A DNA stretch of 64,000 bases from an uncultured Bacilli bacterium (GTDB lineage Bacteria; Bacillota_I; Bacilli_A; RF39; UBA660). Below, piece by piece: positions 60,693 to 64,000 of the stretch (positions are counted from its first letter, which is position 1; the number at the start of each line of letters is the position of its first letter). The notes beneath the pieces were generated by a model. It did no database searches, was not told where the DNA came from, and saw only the letters and a program-made list of their open reading frames with translations. The DNA is taken from assembly GCA_934167875.1 (NCBI GenBank), contig CAKPMC010000005.1, positions 35,114 to 99,113 on the forward strand. Direction: 5' to 3'. The translations under genes were made by a program, and so were the position numbers.

Positions 60693-61784
60693 ATGTTTAA
60701 TAGTGACATTGGACTATCATTAAAAATGATTTTAGTAACATTTTTAGCTAGTGTATGTATTATGCCAATTATGAAAAAAGTAGCTCATCATATAGGGGCG
60801 ATAGATATACCAAGGAAAGATGAAGGCAACAGGCACATTCATAAAAAACCAATACCTAAATTAGGTGGTGTAGGTATCTTTTTAGCTTTTCTATTTGGAT
60901 ATATGTTGTTTGGTCAACATAGTATAAAAATGAATGCTATTCTAATAGGAAGTTTTATAATTATATTAACAGGCATAGTTGATGATATAAATGATTTACG
61001 AGCATCGAGACAGTTAATAGCTCAATTGTTAGCGGCCGGTATTATTGTATTTTATGGTGGTATTAGTCTTACCGAAGTAACAGCTTTTAGTCTTCATATT
61101 AATTTTGGAATATTTTCTGATTTAATAACCATTTTCTTTATAGTAGCATGTATTAATATCATTAATTTCACAGATGGCTTAGATGGTTTAAGTGGTGGAG
61201 TAACATCGATATTTTATATAACGACAGCTATTATTTGTTTTTATCAAGGTAGACTTGGAAGTCTAGAAATGACATTAACTTTATTAATGTTAGGATCAAC
61301 CTTAGGGTTCTTAGTACATAATTTTTATCCGGCTAAAATATTTGCTGGACAATGTAGTATGTTTATGGGCTTTATGATATCAATAATTTGTTTACTAGGT
61401 TTTAAAGGAACAGCCTTAACATCGTTATTTGTACCAATTGCTATATTAGGATTACCAATACTAGATACTCTATTTGCTATTATTAGAAGAATGTTAAAGG
61501 GACAGCCAATATTTAGTGCTGATAGATGTCATTTTCATCATCAACTACTAGGTATGAATTTTTCACAAAGAACTACAGTAATTATTATCTATTTTATTAA
61601 TATATTATTTGCTTTAACTTCTATTTTCTATGTTTTAAAGGATCCGGTAGCAGCAACAATAATATATATTATATTAACAGTCATTGTAGTATGGTTTGTC
61701 TGTTATACAAATATTATTACAGAAAAAACGCCGCCAAAACTAAAAGATATTAAAAAGAAAATTAATAACAGAAAAAAGAAGTAG
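60693..61784 (+). CDS. TagO/WecA-family polyprenyl-phosphate sugar-1-phosphate transferase with altered catalytic motif
   Basis: The MraY/WecA superfamily transfers a sugar-phosphate to undecaprenyl phosphate to start wall polymers. 363 aa, about 10-11 helices. Conserved: GIVDDINDLRASRQLIAQ (DDxxD), NFTDGLDGLSGG, and the C-terminal ADRCHFHHQLLGMNFSQR (HxHH of the WecA/TagO branch). However, the usual GDTGS after FYPAKIF is GQCS here (Gln220-Cys221-Ser222): the aspartate that is catalytically essential in MraY is replaced and one residue is missing. Either inactive, changed in function, or not the main TagO. Basic C-terminal tail. SD GAGGTG. Confidence 0.85.
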   Translation: MFNSDIGLSLKMILVTFLASVCIMPIMKKVAHHIGAIDIPRKDEGNRHIHKKPIPKLGGVGIFLAFLFGYMLFGQHSIKMNAILIGSFIIILTGIVDDINDLRASRQLIAQLLAAGIIVFYGGISLTEVTAFSLHINFGIFSDLITIFFIVACINIINFTDGLDGLSGGVTSIFYITTAIICFYQGRLGSLEMTLTLLMLGSTLGFLVHNFYPAKIFAGQCSMFMGFMISIICLLGFKGTALTSLFVPIAILGLPILDTLFAIIRRMLKGQPIFSADRCHFHHQLLGMNFSQRTTVIIIYFINILFALTSIFYVLKDPVAATIIYIILTVIVVWFVCYTNIITEKTPPKLKDIKKKINNRKKK

Positions 61785-61802
61785 TATAAGTGCTTCTTTT
61801 TT
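61772..61802 (+). terminator. Intrinsic terminator between the TagO-like gene and the LytTR regulator
   Basis: AAAAAAGAAG / CTTCTTTTTT stem across the stop codon; the next SD (AGGAGG, 61809) starts 6 nt after the T-run. Confidence 0.8.
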
Positions 61803-61818
61803 AGTAGTAGGAGGATTT

Positions 61819-62589
61819 ATGTTAAATTTTATTATTTACGAGGATGAAAAGAAATTTAGAGAAAAATATATTTCGATTATATTAAAGCTAATTGGTGGCA
61901 TGAAAATAGCCTATAGAATTGTAGAAATTGATCATTATGATAAAAATACTCTTTCTCAAATTAAAAATCTTGTTGGAAAAAAAATCTTTATTTTAGATAT
62001 TGAAGTACCTGGTAAATCAGGATTAGATTTAGCTAGAGAAATAAGAAATGGTGGTGATTGGGAAAGCCCAATGATGATAATCACTACTCATGAACAACTA
62101 AAAACAGCAGCGTTCACTAGTCGTATGCTTATGTTAGATTTTATTTCTAAATTTTATAATTGTGAAGAAAATTTAAAAGATACTTTAAAAATATCATTAG
62201 ATATTATTAAATCAACGCCATCGCTAAATTTTCAGTACAATGGAGAATTGGTTCAAATTCCATATCGTGATATTCTTTTTATTGAAAAGAATGTAGATGA
62301 TTTATATTCAACTGTAGTAACAAAAAATGAAAGATTAAAAATAAAACTACCTATTAGTACTATTGAAGAAGAATTAACTAAAGATATTAGATTTTTTAGA
62401 ACACATCGTAGCTGTATAGTTAACTTAGATAAAGTAACTAAGGTAGAATTAAGAAATTGTATTATCCACTTTGGTAATATAGAAACCCCGTTATTATCAA
62501 GGGATAAGAAAACAGAACTAAAAATAAGATTAGGGAAAGAACCAACCAAAAGACAAAGAGAAAGGGGGATTGGACAATGCAATTTATAG
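61819..62589 (+). CDS. LytTR-type response regulator (AgrA-like)
   Basis: 256 aa. Receiver domain with EDE and Asp60 (FILDIEVPGKSG), then a LytTR DNA-binding domain (about 145-245: LFIEKNVDDLYS, FFRTHRSCIVNLDKV). AgrA-type regulators act in peptide quorum sensing. Overlaps the kinase gene by 13 nt. No agrB or agrD is visible nearby. Confidence 0.92.
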   Translation: MLNFIIYEDEKKFREKYISIILKLIGGMKIAYRIVEIDHYDKNTLSQIKNLVGKKIFILDIEVPGKSGLDLAREIRNGGDWESPMMIITTHEQLKTAAFTSRMLMLDFISKFYNCEENLKDTLKISLDIIKSTPSLNFQYNGELVQIPYRDILFIEKNVDDLYSTVVTKNERLKIKLPISTIEEELTKDIRFFRTHRSCIVNLDKVTKVELRNCIIHFGNIETPLLSRDKKTELKIRLGKEPTKRQRERGIGQCNL

Positions 62590-63911
62590 AAACTTTTATA
62601 AATTCAATAATTTTATGGACAACTGCTGTTTTAGTAGGAAGAATACTATTGGAGGAAAAACAAAAACCAAAGTATATACTAGTGACTATAATAATAATTA
62701 TTTTTTCTATTATTTTATCAGTCTTAAATATGCAGAACTTTAACACAATAAGTGGACCAATTAAGATAGTATTAGTATATGCTTTACAATGTATATTTTA
62801 TAAAGCTGTTTTCAAAAAACCAGTATCAACAAGTATATTGTTAGCTTTGATTTGGTACATAAGCTTATTTTTATCCGAAGTAATAGTTATATTATTTACA
62901 AGTATAATCACCATTTTTACCAAATCATCAATGTCTTTTATTATAAATAATATAGTTGTTAATTTATTAATAGTAGTTAGTAATTTAGCTATAATTAAAG
63001 TATTTAAAAGCAAGCTAGTGACAATGATAAAAAATGAAAACATAATAAAGAAAAGTACTATTATAGTTATTATAACTATTCTAATCACTTTAGCATTATT
63101 GCTATTCAAAATACCATATGATGAATGGGAATTTAATTTGGAATTTATAATAACAATGTTAATAATAATTGGTTTTTGTATTGTTGGTTTAACTTTACTA
63201 AAACAAAAAGCTCAAATTGAAGAAACGACTTCTAAATATCTTCAACTTGCTAATTATTCAGATGTAACTAATGATTTACTAGAAGATTATAGAATAGTTG
63301 CTCATGAACATAAAAACCAACTATCAGTAATTAGGAGTATGGCTAATCCCAATGATAAAGAGTTAATAGATTATATAGATGATCTATTAGAAAAACGCGA
63401 TAAAATAAGATATTCATGGTTAGGTCAGCTAAATCATTTACCTATATCAGGCTTAAAAGGTTTAATTAATTATAAATTAATGGAAATGGAACAGAAAAAA
63501 TTAAATATTAATATTAATGTTAGTAAAGAAGTTATGAAAACAAAATTAAGAGATTTATCACTAAAAGAAAAAGATAACTTATATAGTATTATAGGTGTAT
63601 ATTTAGATAATATGATTCAAGCTGCTGAAAACAGTACTAAAAAAGAAGTTAGTATAGAAATATATAAAGAGAAGAATGATATAGTATTTTTATTAGCTAA
63701 CAGTTATAGTGGTAAAATAGATTTAGAAAAAATTGATTCATATGGATATACAACTAAAGGTAAAAATCATGGCGTTGGTTTACACATTGTTAAAAAGATT
63801 ATGGAAGAAAAAACAATTTTTTCTCAATTAAGAAATATACTAGACGATTATTATATCCAAGAATTAAGAATTCATTTGAATGAAATAAATAAAAATAAAG
63901 AAGCTGCTTAG
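62577..63911 (+). CDS. AgrC-like sensor histidine kinase (GHKL type)
   Basis: 444 aa. Six or seven N-terminal membrane helices (residues 1 to about 205), a coiled-coil linker, phosphorylation motif VAHEHKNQLSVIRSM, N-box YLDNMIQAAENS, GYTTKGKNHGVGLHIVKK. Architecture of peptide-sensing AgrC/ComD kinases. SD GGGGGATT inside the regulator gene. Confidence 0.9.
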   Translation: MQFIETFINSIILWTTAVLVGRILLEEKQKPKYILVTIIIIIFSIILSVLNMQNFNTISGPIKIVLVYALQCIFYKAVFKKPVSTSILLALIWYISLFLSEVIVILFTSIITIFTKSSMSFIINNIVVNLLIVVSNLAIIKVFKSKLVTMIKNENIIKKSTIIVIITILITLALLLFKIPYDEWEFNLEFIITMLIIIGFCIVGLTLLKQKAQIEETTSKYLQLANYSDVTNDLLEDYRIVAHEHKNQLSVIRSMANPNDKELIDYIDDLLEKRDKIRYSWLGQLNHLPISGLKGLINYKLMEMEQKKLNININVSKEVMKTKLRDLSLKEKDNLYSIIGVYLDNMIQAAENSTKKEVSIEIYKEKNDIVFLLANSYSGKIDLEKIDSYGYTTKGKNHGVGLHIVKKIMEEKTIFSQLRNILDDYYIQELRIHLNEINKNKEAA

Positions 63912-63926
63912 GCAGCCTCTTTATTT
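63896..63926 (+). terminator. Intrinsic terminator of the kinase gene
   Basis: AAAGAAGCTGC / GCAGCCTCTTT stem with one mismatch over the stop codon. Confidence 0.75.
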
Positions 63927-63930
63927 CAGA

Positions 63931-63966
63931 CTGTTGACAAAGTAAAATTTGTTAATAGTCTTTTTA
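63931..63966 (+). terminator. Second hairpin with T-tract
   Basis: GACTGTTGACAAA / TTTGTTAATAGTC imperfect stem followed by T5. A back-up terminator, or the leader of the next unit since it contains TTGACA. Confidence 0.6.
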
Positions 63967-63983
63967 TTTTAATAAAAATGTAT

Positions 63984-63989
63984 TATAAT
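63984..63989 (+). promoter_or_regulatory. -10 element for a gene beyond the window
   Basis: TATAAT with TGTAT before it, 11 nt from the right edge; no gene start in view. Confidence 0.4.
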
Positions 63990-64000
63990 TAAATTGCGAG

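Noticed and set aside
1..64000. tRNA, rRNA, CRISPR, insertion sequence or prophage
   Set aside because: No cloverleaf, rRNA signature, direct-repeat array, transposase or phage gene was seen; the region is core genome.

Overview
The window is about 64 kb of very AT-rich DNA (visibly about 70% or more A+T) around a bacterial chromosome origin. The class Bacilli is indicated by the gene order gyrA-gyrB-recF-dnaN-dnaA / rpmH-rnpA-yidC-jag-mnmE-mnmG-rsmG-noc-soj-spo0J and by Bacilli-type markers: Noc, ComK, RNA polymerase delta (rpoE), a ywiB-argS-rpoE block, GerQ, SpoIIR, SpoIIQ, SpoIIID and Mbl. The organism should therefore be, or descend recently from, an endospore former. TGA is used as a stop (mnmG, spoIIID), so the code is standard. 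Species cannot be named; a deep-branching, low-GC, probably host-associated Bacilli lineage is an inference. No rRNA, tRNA, CRISPR array, insertion sequence or prophage was seen.

Layout. 1-8.1 kb (minus strand, left replichore): gyrA (cut by the window edge), gyrB, recF, a ComK-family regulator in the slot usually held by the S4-domain gene yaaA, dnaN, dnaA. The origin is bipartite. A DnaA-box cluster lies between dnaA and rpmH, and a second cluster between dnaA and dnaN carries two tandem boxes followed by six TAA triplets, which fits a DnaA-trio unwinding element. 8.4-17.5 kb (plus strand): rpmH, rnpA, yidC, jag, mnmE, mnmG, rsmG, noc, soj/parA, spo0J/parB, with a perfect Noc-binding site between mnmE and mnmG. 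17.5-31.5 kb: mscS, DUF951, an AbgT-type transporter, ychF, a BI-1-like membrane protein, a zinc-ribbon membrane protein, a HelD-like helicase, rpsF-ssb-rpsR, a soluble DHH phosphodiesterase, rplI-dnaB, an M23 cell-wall peptidase, yycJ and rlmH. 31.5-43 kb: a two-component system plus ABC transporter of antimicrobial-peptide type, an HTH regulator, an AGCS symporter, ung, and a minus-strand island (LemA-like, GerQ, class A PBP). 43-58 kb: an unknown membrane-anchored protein with no normal start codon, ywiB-argS-rpoE, DUF488, pta, prfA-prmC, DUF2935, spoIIR, PHP phosphatase, mntP, murA, a GDSL esterase, rpmE, a PepC-type peptidase. 58-64 kb: rpiB, a DUF1146-like protein, spoIIQ, spoIIID, mbl, a TagO/WecA-family transferase with an altered catalytic motif, and an Agr-type LytTR regulator/sensor pair.

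How it fits together. The window combines replication initiation and segregation (DnaA, oriC, Soj/Spo0J, Noc), the sporulation checkpoint between forespore and mother cell (SpoIIR, SpoIIQ, SpoIIID, GerQ) and competence (ComK). The most unusual observations are: a promoter and initial-transcribed element shared by dnaA and comK; tandem Spo0A-box-like repeats at comK; a ComK that ends before the region carrying the MecA-binding motif in B. subtilis; an exact Noc-binding site built into a terminator palindrome, together with Noc-type specificity residues; intrinsic terminators abutting or containing the Shine-Dalgarno (SD) sequence of the next gene; and a TagO-like enzyme that has lost its GDTGS aspartate. 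All function statements rest on reading the sequence and on knowledge of the families; no database search was run.
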